From Thermoplasmata archaeon (GTDB lineage: Archaea; Thermoplasmatota; DTKX01; GCA-020343715), in assembly GCA_020343715.1 (NCBI GenBank), contig CP070808.1:187313-194264 (forward strand): a DNA stretch of 6,952 bases. Direction: 5' to 3'. The notes beneath the pieces are model-generated. The model ran no database searches. It was not told where the DNA came from and was given only the letters and a program-made list of their open reading frames with translations. A program made the translations under genes and the position numbers. The first letter of the stretch is position 1; each line of letters opens with the position of its first letter. Shown here piece by piece: positions 1 to 5,511 of this stretch.

Positions 1-46
1 AGGCACCGCACCTCATGCAGATGCTCTGGTCCACTGCTACCGTCAT
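1..46 (-). CDS. Probable 4Fe-4S ferredoxin, first codons only (runs off left edge)
   Basis: The minus strand reads ATG at 46-44 and then encodes MTVAVDQSICMRCGA. The next codon begins with T at the window edge, so it could be the third cysteine of a CxxCGxC cluster motif. A start followed at once by C-x2-C-G is typical of small 2[4Fe-4S] ferredoxins and of 4Fe-4S domains at the front of larger iron-sulfur proteins. A strong ribosome binding site (GGAGG at 58-54) stands 7 nt before the ATG. The start is 24 nt after the stop of the radical SAM gene on the same strand, so the two are probably co-transcribed. A ferredoxin could supply electrons to that radical SAM enzyme or to a geranylgeranyl reductase further on; this is inference. 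Only 15 codons are visible, so the family call is tentative, but the start itself is well supported. Confidence 0.7.
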   Translation of the reverse strand, partial: MTVAVDQSICMRCGA

Positions 47-53
47 TCCAACC

Positions 54-58
54 CCTCC
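54..58 (-). promoter_or_regulatory. Ribosome binding site of the ferredoxin-like gene
   Basis: The minus strand reads GGAGG within a longer GAGGAGGGG run, 7 nt before the ATG at 46-44. This near-perfect Shine-Dalgarno match is the main reason to believe that a gene starts in the otherwise short segment left of position 71. Confidence 0.75.
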
Positions 59-70
59 TCGTTCTCTCGA

Positions 71-1723
71 TCAGTCCTTGTAGGTGTCCTCGACGTACTT
101 GTCCAGCGCCTCGGGCACGGTGGCCATGACCTCGGGGGAGATCAGCCTGCCCGTGCGCTTCCTCTCGGCCATGAGGGCCTCCTCCCGCTCCCGGAACCGC
201 TTGAACTCCTCGTTGGACATGGCGTACTCCTGCTCCACCTCGTCGCGGAACACGGGTCCGCTGTTGTAGGCGCAGAACGGGATGATGCGGCCGTCGGGGA
301 CCGCGTAGTGGATGGTGCACCGCTTCACCCGCTCGATGTCGTAGTTGTAGCGGTCCTGGAAGTGCATGCCGCCTATCATCAGGCTGTGCCACGCGAAGTC
401 GGCCAGGGCCTTCTTGTCCGCCTCCTCGTAGAAGGCCGCCAGCAGCTCGGCCATGCCGATGCCGCCCGGGGACTTCTTCTTGTTGATGTACTTGCCCTCC
501 TGGAGCTTGAACTTGAGGAGCTTGACCTTCGCCGCCGACTTGATCTTGGCGCTCTCGATGCCCTCGGCGGCCTTCTCCACGTCCGCCAGGAGCTTGGGCA
601 CGTCCACGAACTCGTTGATGGGGATGGGGGTGCCGTTAGAGTCGACGAAGATGAAGGTGGCGAGGCCGCAATGGGGGTGGGCGGTGAAGGCCACCTTCGG
701 GTCGTTCTGGAACACCGAGGCGAGCTCGGACAGGACGGAGACCGAGGGCACCGGGAAGAAGTGCTCGGGCTTCAGGAAGTCGGTCTGGGTGACGGACCGG
801 TCGACCAGGTCGGCCAGGGTGAAGCGCTTCTGGGCCAGCTCCGACTTGTCTATGCGACCAGTGAAGGCGACGGGCTGGAAGTTCACGGCGTGGATGACGT
901 CCACGTTCTCCACGGCGAAGTTGATGATGTCGCCCACCATATCGTCGTTGACGGTGTTGACCAGGGTGGGGACCAGGCAGATGGACATGTTGGGCTCGGC
1001 CTCGCGGACGGTCTCGATGGCCCTCATCTTGATGTCCAGCATGGGCTTGCCGCGGACGTCCTTGTACATCTCGTCGTCGAAGCCGTCGAACTGCAGGTAG
1101 ATGGTGTGCACGCCCGCTTCGACCATTGCCTGGGTGAAGCCCTCCTCCTGGGCCATGCGGACGCCGTTGGTGGCCACCTGGATCTGGGCGAAGCCCAGCT
1201 CCTTGGCCGCCTGGACCGCCTCCAGGAAGTAGGGGTACACCGTGGGCTCACCGCCGGCGAACTGCACCGAGGGGGTCGGGACCGGGCTGTTCCTGCGCAG
1301 GACCGCCAGCATCTCGACGACCTCGTCGAAGGTGGGTTCGACGATGTAACCGGCCTCATTGGCGTTCGCGAAGCAGATGGGGCACTTGAGGTTGCACCGG
1401 TTGGTCAGGTCCAGGTTGGCCAGCACCGTGTGGGACGTGTGCATCTGGCACAGCCCGCAGTCGGTGGGGCACTCCTCAGCGTCGGGATAGAGGGGGTTGT
1501 CCAGGCCCACGCCGTCATGGGCGTAGGTCTCCATGCGGAGGTACAGGTCGGTGTCCGAGTAGTAGATGTCCTCGAAGTAGCCGTGCTCAGGGCACTCCTT
1601 CTCCATCATGACCCTGCCGTCGCGGTCGACGATCGTGGCGTCGATGATCTTGCAGCATTCTGGGCACAGGGACTCCACCTGCTTCGGTAGACCTGTCTGG
1701 GATTCGTACTCCTTGATTATCAT
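71..1723 (-). CDS. tes: Radical SAM protein of the MJ0619/tetraether lipid synthase (Tes) family
   Basis: Tes joins the phytanyl chain ends of two archaeal diether lipids (C-C bonds between terminal methyl carbons) to make membrane-spanning tetraethers. Numbered from the ATG at 1723 (550 residues), the N-terminus has a rubredoxin-like metal site: C20-P-x-C23 (plus an extra C24) and C44-P-E-H47. Next is C85-x3-C89-x2-C92, likely ligands of an auxiliary cluster. The radical SAM motif CNLKCPICF has C110, C114 and C117 and is followed by FANAN; GGEP (SAM binding) is at 157-160. Further cysteines at 352, 469 and 484, the last two in a CTIHYAVPDGRIIPFC block, are probable ligands of another cluster. 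A Lys-rich helical stretch at about 380-420 may contact membrane; this is inference. The frame stays open to an ATG at 1783 (570 residues), but those 20 extra codons contain a TATA/BRE-like promoter, whereas 1723 has a GGGAG ribosome site. MJ0619 was once proposed to methylate methanopterin, so paralogous roles remain possible. Confidence 0.85.
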   Translation of the reverse strand: MIIKEYESQTGLPKQVESLCPECCKIIDATIVDRDGRVMMEKECPEHGYFEDIYYSDTDLYLRMETYAHDGVGLDNPLYPDAEECPTDCGLCQMHTSHTVLANLDLTNRCNLKCPICFANANEAGYIVEPTFDEVVEMLAVLRRNSPVPTPSVQFAGGEPTVYPYFLEAVQAAKELGFAQIQVATNGVRMAQEEGFTQAMVEAGVHTIYLQFDGFDDEMYKDVRGKPMLDIKMRAIETVREAEPNMSICLVPTLVNTVNDDMVGDIINFAVENVDVIHAVNFQPVAFTGRIDKSELAQKRFTLADLVDRSVTQTDFLKPEHFFPVPSVSVLSELASVFQNDPKVAFTAHPHCGLATFIFVDSNGTPIPINEFVDVPKLLADVEKAAEGIESAKIKSAAKVKLLKFKLQEGKYINKKKSPGGIGMAELLAAFYEEADKKALADFAWHSLMIGGMHFQDRYNYDIERVKRCTIHYAVPDGRIIPFCAYNSGPVFRDEVEQEYAMSNEEFKRFREREEALMAERKRTGRLISPEVMATVPEALDKYVEDTYKD

Positions 1724-1732
1724 GGGGCCAAT

Positions 1733-1737
1733 CTCCC
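1733..1737 (-). promoter_or_regulatory. Ribosome binding site supporting the radical SAM start at 1723
   Basis: The minus strand reads GGGAG, 9 nt before the ATG at 1723-1721. The alternative ATG at 1783 is preceded by an AT-rich stretch without any such motif. This favours the shorter protein, whose visible start MIIKEYESQ leads directly into the rubredoxin-like CPEC motif. The match is partial, so the support is moderate. Confidence 0.45.
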
Positions 1738-1761
1738 GCCATTCGTCGATAACCGGGGCTA

Positions 1762-1777
1762 TGTTATAATACTTTTG
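1762..1777 (-). promoter_or_regulatory. TATA box with BRE-like A-tract, promoter of the radical SAM gene
   Basis: On the minus strand this reads CAAAAGTATTATAACA: a purine-rich AAAAG (BRE-like) followed by TATTATAA. It stands out from the surrounding GC-rich sequence. Placing the TATA centre about 26 nt before the transcript start puts initiation near 1740, which would give a leader of about 17 nt before the ATG at 1723 and exclude the ATG at 1783. The core TTATAA at 1764-1769 is a perfect palindrome and could also serve the plus-strand TrmB gene, although the BRE-like tract fits the minus direction better. No transcript data are available here. Confidence 0.5.
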
Positions 1778-1790
1778 TAGCATTCACTAC
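1777..1790. promoter_or_regulatory. Possible operator: short inverted repeat between the divergent genes
   Basis: The sequence contains GTAG-N6-CTAC (1777-1790), and the overlapping TAC-N4-GTA (1770-1779) touches the TATA box. TrmB-family regulators bind short inverted repeats near promoters, and this one lies between the TATA element and the TrmB start. The arms are only 3-4 bp, so chance is a fair explanation and no known family consensus is matched exactly. Confidence 0.2.
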
Positions 1791-1800
1791 TACTAATTAC

Positions 1801-1819
1801 GGGCCCTCCGGTGGGGCCT
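1801..1819 (+). other. Potential hairpin in the TrmB leader
   Basis: Positions 1801-1807 (GGGCCCT) can pair with 1813-1819 (GGGGCCT) around a 5-nt loop, giving a 7-bp stem with two G-U pairs. It lies just before the G-run that precedes the TrmB start, so if transcribed it could affect translation of the regulator. In DNA this rich in G and C such stems arise readily by chance. Confidence 0.25.
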
Positions 1820-1835
1820 CGCTGGGGGGCCAGCA

Positions 1836-2582
1836 ATGCTCGAGACGATAATGCAGGACCTGGGCATAGACCTGAGACAGGAGTTCGACCGTGCCGCCGG
1901 GGACCTGGAGTCCACGGGCCTTTCCTCTTACGAGTCCAAGGCCTACGTGGCCCTGGTGGCCATGGGGTTCGGGACCGCGGACGAGATAGCGGGCCTCTCG
2001 CGCATCCCACGCACCTCCGCCTACAAGGTCCTCAAGGCACTGGAGGAGAAGGGCTTCGTCCACTCCACCGCCGGCAGGCCCATAGTCTACAGGCCCGAGG
2101 ACCCGGGCCTGGTGTACGGTCGCATCAAGGATAGGCTGGACGAGACCTTCGCCAAGCTGGAGTTCCTCCACGAGGTCGTCAGGGAGAAGGGAACGCCCCA
2201 GCTCATCTTCACCATCTCGGGCAAGTCCCGTGTCCTGGACAAGATCGGGGAGCTGCTGGACACGGCGGAGAAGGAGTTCATCATCTCCACGCCCGTCTAC
2301 GGGGAGGTCCGGGCCAGCATGCAGGACCGGGTGAAGAACGCCCTCAAGCGGGGGGTCGAGGTCACTGTGGTCGTGGAACCCGGCGTGCGGGTCCAGGAGG
2401 GTTGCCGAATCATCCGGGCCGAGCGCCTTGTGGCCACCGACGTGGTCTCCGACGGCAAGATGGCCCTCATCGCCTCGCCCGACCTGACGGCCTGCGGTTT
2501 CTCGGAGAATCCCTTCCTGGCCCAGCACCTGATGAGGTTCCTGGAGATCGTCATCCGCGACTTCGAGCGGTCCACTGAGTGA
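1836..2582 (+). CDS. TrmB-family transcriptional regulator
   Basis: A 248-residue DNA-binding regulator. Residues about 27-90 form the TrmB winged helix: GLSSYESKAYVALV as the first helix, then a helix-turn-helix (TADEIAGLSRIPRTSAYKVL) and a wing containing GRPIVYRPEDP. Residues about 95-118 are probably a coiled-coil linker helix for dimer formation. Residues about 130-248 resemble the phospholipase-D-like effector half of TrmB proteins (EKEFIISTP, then KRGVEVTVVVEPG, then SDGKMALIASPD), but the catalytic HxK motif is absent, so it should bind a ligand rather than cleave one. Such proteins sense sugars or other metabolites and act as repressors or activators. The gene diverges from the radical SAM gene across a short promoter region, which suggests it regulates that gene and itself; this is inference. 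The ATG at 1836 has only a weak G-rich ribosome site (GGGGGG at 1824-1829). The effector is unknown. Confidence 0.88.
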   Translation: MLETIMQDLGIDLRQEFDRAAGDLESTGLSSYESKAYVALVAMGFGTADEIAGLSRIPRTSAYKVLKALEEKGFVHSTAGRPIVYRPEDPGLVYGRIKDRLDETFAKLEFLHEVVREKGTPQLIFTISGKSRVLDKIGELLDTAEKEFIISTPVYGEVRASMQDRVKNALKRGVEVTVVVEPGVRVQEGCRIIRAERLVATDVVSDGKMALIASPDLTACGFSENPFLAQHLMRFLEIVIRDFERSTE

Positions 2583-2585
2583 GGC

Positions 2586-4058
2586 CTACTCCGCCTCCAG
2601 GTCCTGCCACTTGTACACGGGGTTGCGGGCCCCGTAGACCTCGTCGACCCGACCCACGGGGGCGCTCTGGGGCGCCGAGTGCAACGCCTCGGGGTCCGTG
2701 TCCGCCTCGCCCGCGATGGCGATGAGGGCGTCGGCGAAGGCGTCCAGGTCCCTCCGCGCCTCGGTCTCGGTGGGCTCCACCATCAGCGCCTCCTCGACGA
2801 TGAGGGGGAAGTACACCGTGGGCGGGTGGAAGCCGTAGTCGATGAGCCGCTTGGCCACGTCCAGGGTCCTCAGGCCCTTGTCCTTCAGGGCCGAGCCCGA
2901 CAGCACGAACTCGTGCTTCCGGAGCTTGCCGTACGGCATGGGATAGTGGGGGCTCAACCTGTGGGCCAGGTAGTTGGAGTTTAGCACGGCCAGCTCCGCG
3001 GCCTGGCGCAACCCGTCGGCGCCCATGAGCTTGATGTACGCGTACGCCCGGAGCATGATGGCGGTGTTGCCGTAGTGGCTGTGGATCTTGCCGATGGAGT
3101 CGGGCCGGTCGTAGTCCATGTAGTACACGTCCTCCTCGCGGGCCACGATGGGGACTGGCAGGAACCGGGACAGCTCCTCGCTGACCCCCACCGGGCCAGA
3201 ACCCGGGCCCCCGCCGCCGTGAGGCGTGGCGAAGGTCTTGTGCAGGTTGAAGTGGACGATGTCGTAGTTCATGTCACCAGGGCGCACACGGCCCATGATG
3301 GCGTTGAGGTTGGCGCCGTCGTAGTAAAGGAGCGCCCCCTTGTCGTGGAGGATGCGGGCGATGTCCAACACGTCCTGCTCGAACAGGCCCAGGGTGTTCG
3401 GGTTGGTGAGCATGAAGGCCGCGGTGTCCTCGGACACCGTCTTCTCCAGGGCGTCCAGGTCCACCGTGCCGTCCTTCGAGGGCACCTCCAGCACCTCGTA
3501 GCCCGACATGACCGCCGACGCTGGGTTCGTGCCGTGGGAGGTGTCGGGGAGCAGGACCTGCTTCCGCCTCTCCCCGATGTGGTCGAAGTGGGCCCGCACC
3601 AATCGCATCCCCAGGAACTCGCCGTGGGCACCGGCGGCGGGCTGGAGGGAAACCTCGTGAACGCCACCGATCTCGGCCAGCATCCCCTGGAGCTCGTACA
3701 TGATCCTCAGGATGCCTTGGGTAGAGGCCTCGGGCTGCCTCGGGTGGACCCGGGTCATCCCCGGGTGGGCCGCCAGGGCCTCGGAGACCTTGGGGTTGTA
3801 CTTCATGGTGCACGAGCCGAGGGGGTAGAAGCCCACGTCCACCCCGAAGTTCATACGGCTCAGCTGGGTGTAGTGGCGGACCAGCGAGGGCTCGCTGAGG
3901 GACGGTATCGGCGGAGGGGCCATGCGTCGCATGCCCTCGGGGTAGTCACCCCAGTCGAAGCCCAGCTCCTCCACGATATGGCAGCACTCCTGGTGCTCGT
4001 CGGCCTCGTTGAGGAGCGGGACGTTGTGGCGGGCCGCGTGGTATCGTTCGTCCACCAT
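2586..4058 (-). CDS. gcvPB: Glycine dehydrogenase (decarboxylating) subunit 2, GcvPB
   Basis: This is the C-terminal half of the split P-protein of the glycine cleavage system. With GcvPA it decarboxylates glycine using pyridoxal phosphate and passes the aminomethyl group to lipoyl-GcvH in the cytoplasm. Numbered from the ATG at 4058 (490 residues), it shows SCTMKYNP (82-89), HGTNPASA (175-182), DGANLNAI (247-254, with the aspartate expected near the PLP ring nitrogen) and NLHKTF followed by a glycine-rich loop. K274 is the expected Schiff-base lysine. The C-terminal block includes GFHPPTVYFP and MVEPTETE. Length is normal for the family and no key residue is missing. The frame also opens at a GTG at 4061, but a GGTGA ribosome site at 4069-4065 lies 6 nt before the ATG and only 3 nt before the GTG. 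The ATG shares its A with the gcvPA stop (TGATG), indicating translational coupling. The stop faces that of the TrmB gene with 3 nt between. Confidence 0.97.
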   Translation of the reverse strand: MVDERYHAARHNVPLLNEADEHQECCHIVEELGFDWGDYPEGMRRMAPPPIPSLSEPSLVRHYTQLSRMNFGVDVGFYPLGSCTMKYNPKVSEALAAHPGMTRVHPRQPEASTQGILRIMYELQGMLAEIGGVHEVSLQPAAGAHGEFLGMRLVRAHFDHIGERRKQVLLPDTSHGTNPASAVMSGYEVLEVPSKDGTVDLDALEKTVSEDTAAFMLTNPNTLGLFEQDVLDIARILHDKGALLYYDGANLNAIMGRVRPGDMNYDIVHFNLHKTFATPHGGGGPGSGPVGVSEELSRFLPVPIVAREEDVYYMDYDRPDSIGKIHSHYGNTAIMLRAYAYIKLMGADGLRQAAELAVLNSNYLAHRLSPHYPMPYGKLRKHEFVLSGSALKDKGLRTLDVAKRLIDYGFHPPTVYFPLIVEEALMVEPTETEARRDLDAFADALIAIAGEADTDPEALHSAPQSAPVGRVDEVYGARNPVYKWQDLEAE

Positions 4059-5434
4059 CACAGCTCACCCCCCGCGAACCAGGTGGACTCACCCGAGTGG
4101 TAGGCCCTCAGCGCCACCACCAGGTCGTCTATGTCCGCTTCCGTCGTCCTCTCCGTCGTGGCCATCATGAAGGCCTGGCCGATGTCGGGGAAGTCGTTGA
4201 TGAGGGGAACGCCCAGGAAGATGTCCTCCATCAGCATGGCGGCGGAAAGTTCGCCCACCTCGTGCTCGGTCCCCACGGTGAACTCGTTGAAGAAGGCTGA
4301 CTCGAACAGCGGGGCCTTGAACCCGTCCAGGGCGTCCACGGCCTTGGCCAGGGTGTGGGCCCTGTTGGAGCTGGCCTGGGCCATCCTCACCAGGCCACCG
4401 CTTCCCACCGTCGCCAGGTGGATGGCGAAGGCCAACGCGTTCAGGTTCTCGTTGGTGCAGATGTTGGAGGTGGCCTTGCTCCTCCTGATGTGCTGCTCCC
4501 TGGTCTGGAGGGCCATGTGGAAGGCCCTGTTGCCGTCCACGTCCCTGGTGAGGCCGATGATCCTCCCCGGCATCTGCCGGGCGTACCGCTTGGCGCACGT
4601 GAATATCCCCAGGGTGGGTCCTCCGTAGTTGACGGGGTTGCCCAGGGGCTGGCCGTCCCCGACCACGATGTCGGCGCCGTAGTCGCCCGGGGGGTTCAGT
4701 ATGCCCAGCGAAACGGGGTTCACACCCACCACCAGCAGGGCCTTGCCCAGGTCGTCCTTGATGTCCACGATGGTCTCCTCGAGGCATCCGAAGTAGTTGG
4801 GGTTCTCCAGGTACACCATGGCGGTGTCGTCGTCCACGGCCTCCGCGAGGGCGTCCCGGTCCACCTGGCCGGTACGTCCGTCGTAGGGCACGTCCTCCAC
4901 CTTCACGCCCGCGCCGTAGACGTAGTTCCAGAGGACCGACCGCTTCACGGGGTCCAGGGCGCTGGGGACGATCACCTTGTCCTTGCGGGTCACCCGCACC
5001 GACATCAGTGCCGCCTCCGCCATGGCGGTGGCCCCGTCGTACATCGAGATGTTGCTCACGTCCATCCCCGTGAGGGCGCACACCAGGCTCTGGTACTCGA
5101 ACATGGCCTGCAGGATGCCCTGGGAGGCCTCTGGCTGGTACGGGGTGTAGGAGGTGTAGAACTCGGCCCTGCCCGCCAGGGCGGGCACGGTGGCCGGCAC
5201 GTAGTGGTCGTACATGCCACCACCCAGGAACGACAGGAACTCCTGGGTCGTGATGTTGTCCGACAGCAGTCCCTCCACGTCCGCCGCCACCTCCTGCTCG
5301 GGCATGGCGTCGGGAAGGGCCAGACCCTCGATGGAGACGTCCGTGGGCACATCGGCGAAGAGCTCTTCCATGGAGCGCATTCCCATGGCCTCGAGCATCT
5401 CCGCGATCATCGATTCATTCGGTAGGTACTGCAT
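4058..5434 (-). CDS. gcvPA: Glycine dehydrogenase (decarboxylating) subunit 1, GcvPA
   Basis: This is the N-terminal half of the split glycine decarboxylase; it pairs with GcvPB but lacks the PLP lysine itself. Numbered from the ATG at 5434 (458 residues), the family signatures appear in order: MQYLPN at the start, FLGGGMYDHYVP (69-80), FYTSYTPYQPEASQG (92-106), YDGAT (132-136) followed by AMAEA, GDGQPLGNPVNYGGPTLGIF (259-278) and ATSNICTN (321-328). All are intact and the length is typical of archaeal GcvPA. The frame extends to a GTG at 5446, but that codon sits inside the AGGTGG ribosome site (5448-5443), which is spaced 8 nt from the ATG at 5434; homologues also begin with a M-x-Y-x-P-N sequence. 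A one-base overlap joins it to gcvPB. gcvT and gcvH are not adjacent within the window: the upstream neighbour is a CARDB membrane protein. Confidence 0.97.
   Translation of the reverse strand: MQYLPNESMIAEMLEAMGMRSMEELFADVPTDVSIEGLALPDAMPEQEVAADVEGLLSDNITTQEFLSFLGGGMYDHYVPATVPALAGRAEFYTSYTPYQPEASQGILQAMFEYQSLVCALTGMDVSNISMYDGATAMAEAALMSVRVTRKDKVIVPSALDPVKRSVLWNYVYGAGVKVEDVPYDGRTGQVDRDALAEAVDDDTAMVYLENPNYFGCLEETIVDIKDDLGKALLVVGVNPVSLGILNPPGDYGADIVVGDGQPLGNPVNYGGPTLGIFTCAKRYARQMPGRIIGLTRDVDGNRAFHMALQTREQHIRRSKATSNICTNENLNALAFAIHLATVGSGGLVRMAQASSNRAHTLAKAVDALDGFKAPLFESAFFNEFTVGTEHEVGELSAAMLMEDIFLGVPLINDFPDIGQAFMMATTERTTEADIDDLVVALRAYHSGESTWFAGGEL
4065..4069 (-). promoter_or_regulatory. Ribosome binding site of gcvPB inside the gcvPA 3' end
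   Basis: The minus strand reads GGTGA within a G-run, located in the last codons of gcvPA and 6 nt before the ATG at 4058. This spacing decides between the overlapping GTG (4061) and ATG (4058) starts in favour of ATG. Confidence 0.6.
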
Positions 5435-5442
5435 TACGCACA

Positions 5443-5448
5443 CCACCT
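5443..5448 (-). promoter_or_regulatory. Ribosome binding site of gcvPA
   Basis: The minus strand reads AGGTGG, 8 nt before the ATG at 5434-5432. The upstream GTG at 5446-5444 lies within this motif, so that GTG is unlikely to be the start. Confidence 0.6.
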
Positions 5449-5474
5449 GACGCGTTTCGGTGCATCGCTTCTGC

Positions 5475-5490
5475 TAATGTAAATGTTTGC
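5475..5490 (-). promoter_or_regulatory. gcvPA: Putative archaeal promoter of the gcvPA-gcvPB operon
   Basis: In the 77-nt gap between the CARDB gene and gcvPA, the minus strand carries GCAAACATTTACATTA, an AT-rich island in GC-rich surroundings. ATTTACAT (5484-5477) is an imperfect TATA-like element preceded by purine-rich GCAAAC, a BRE-like sequence. Initiation about 26 nt downstream would fall near 5455, leaving a leader of about 20 nt that holds the AGGTGG ribosome site. The gap is too short for a tandem glycine riboswitch plus promoter, and I see no such aptamer. Confidence 0.4.
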
Positions 5491-5511
5491 CTACACCAAG
5501 GACGAAAGGGC

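Noticed and set aside
308..1690. Long plus-strand frame (460 codons) opposite the radical SAM gene
   Set aside because: Its translation is rich in Val, His, Gly and Leu with no recognisable domain, as expected opposite a GC-rich gene. The minus strand encodes clear radical SAM motifs.
1797..2528. Minus-strand frame (243 codons) opposite the TrmB gene
   Set aside because: The plus strand encodes a full TrmB winged helix and effector domain; the antisense product shows no domain.
3075..4103. Plus-strand frame (342 codons) opposite gcvPB
   Set aside because: Low-complexity Val/His/Gly/Arg composition and complete overlap with a well-conserved gene; no ribosome site seen.
4355..5425. Plus-strand frame (356 codons) opposite gcvPA
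   Set aside because: Same antisense composition; gcvPA motifs on the other strand are unmistakable.
5435..5511. Glycine riboswitch upstream of gcvPA
   Set aside because: Only 77 nt, with a TATA-like element in the middle; no space for the aptamer and no recognisable conserved core. Such riboswitches are mainly bacterial.
5491..5511. Terminator after the CARDB gene
   Set aside because: The minus strand is pyrimidine-rich (CCCTTTCGTCCTT) but has no T-run of five or more and no stable hairpin, so read-through towards gcvPA cannot be excluded.
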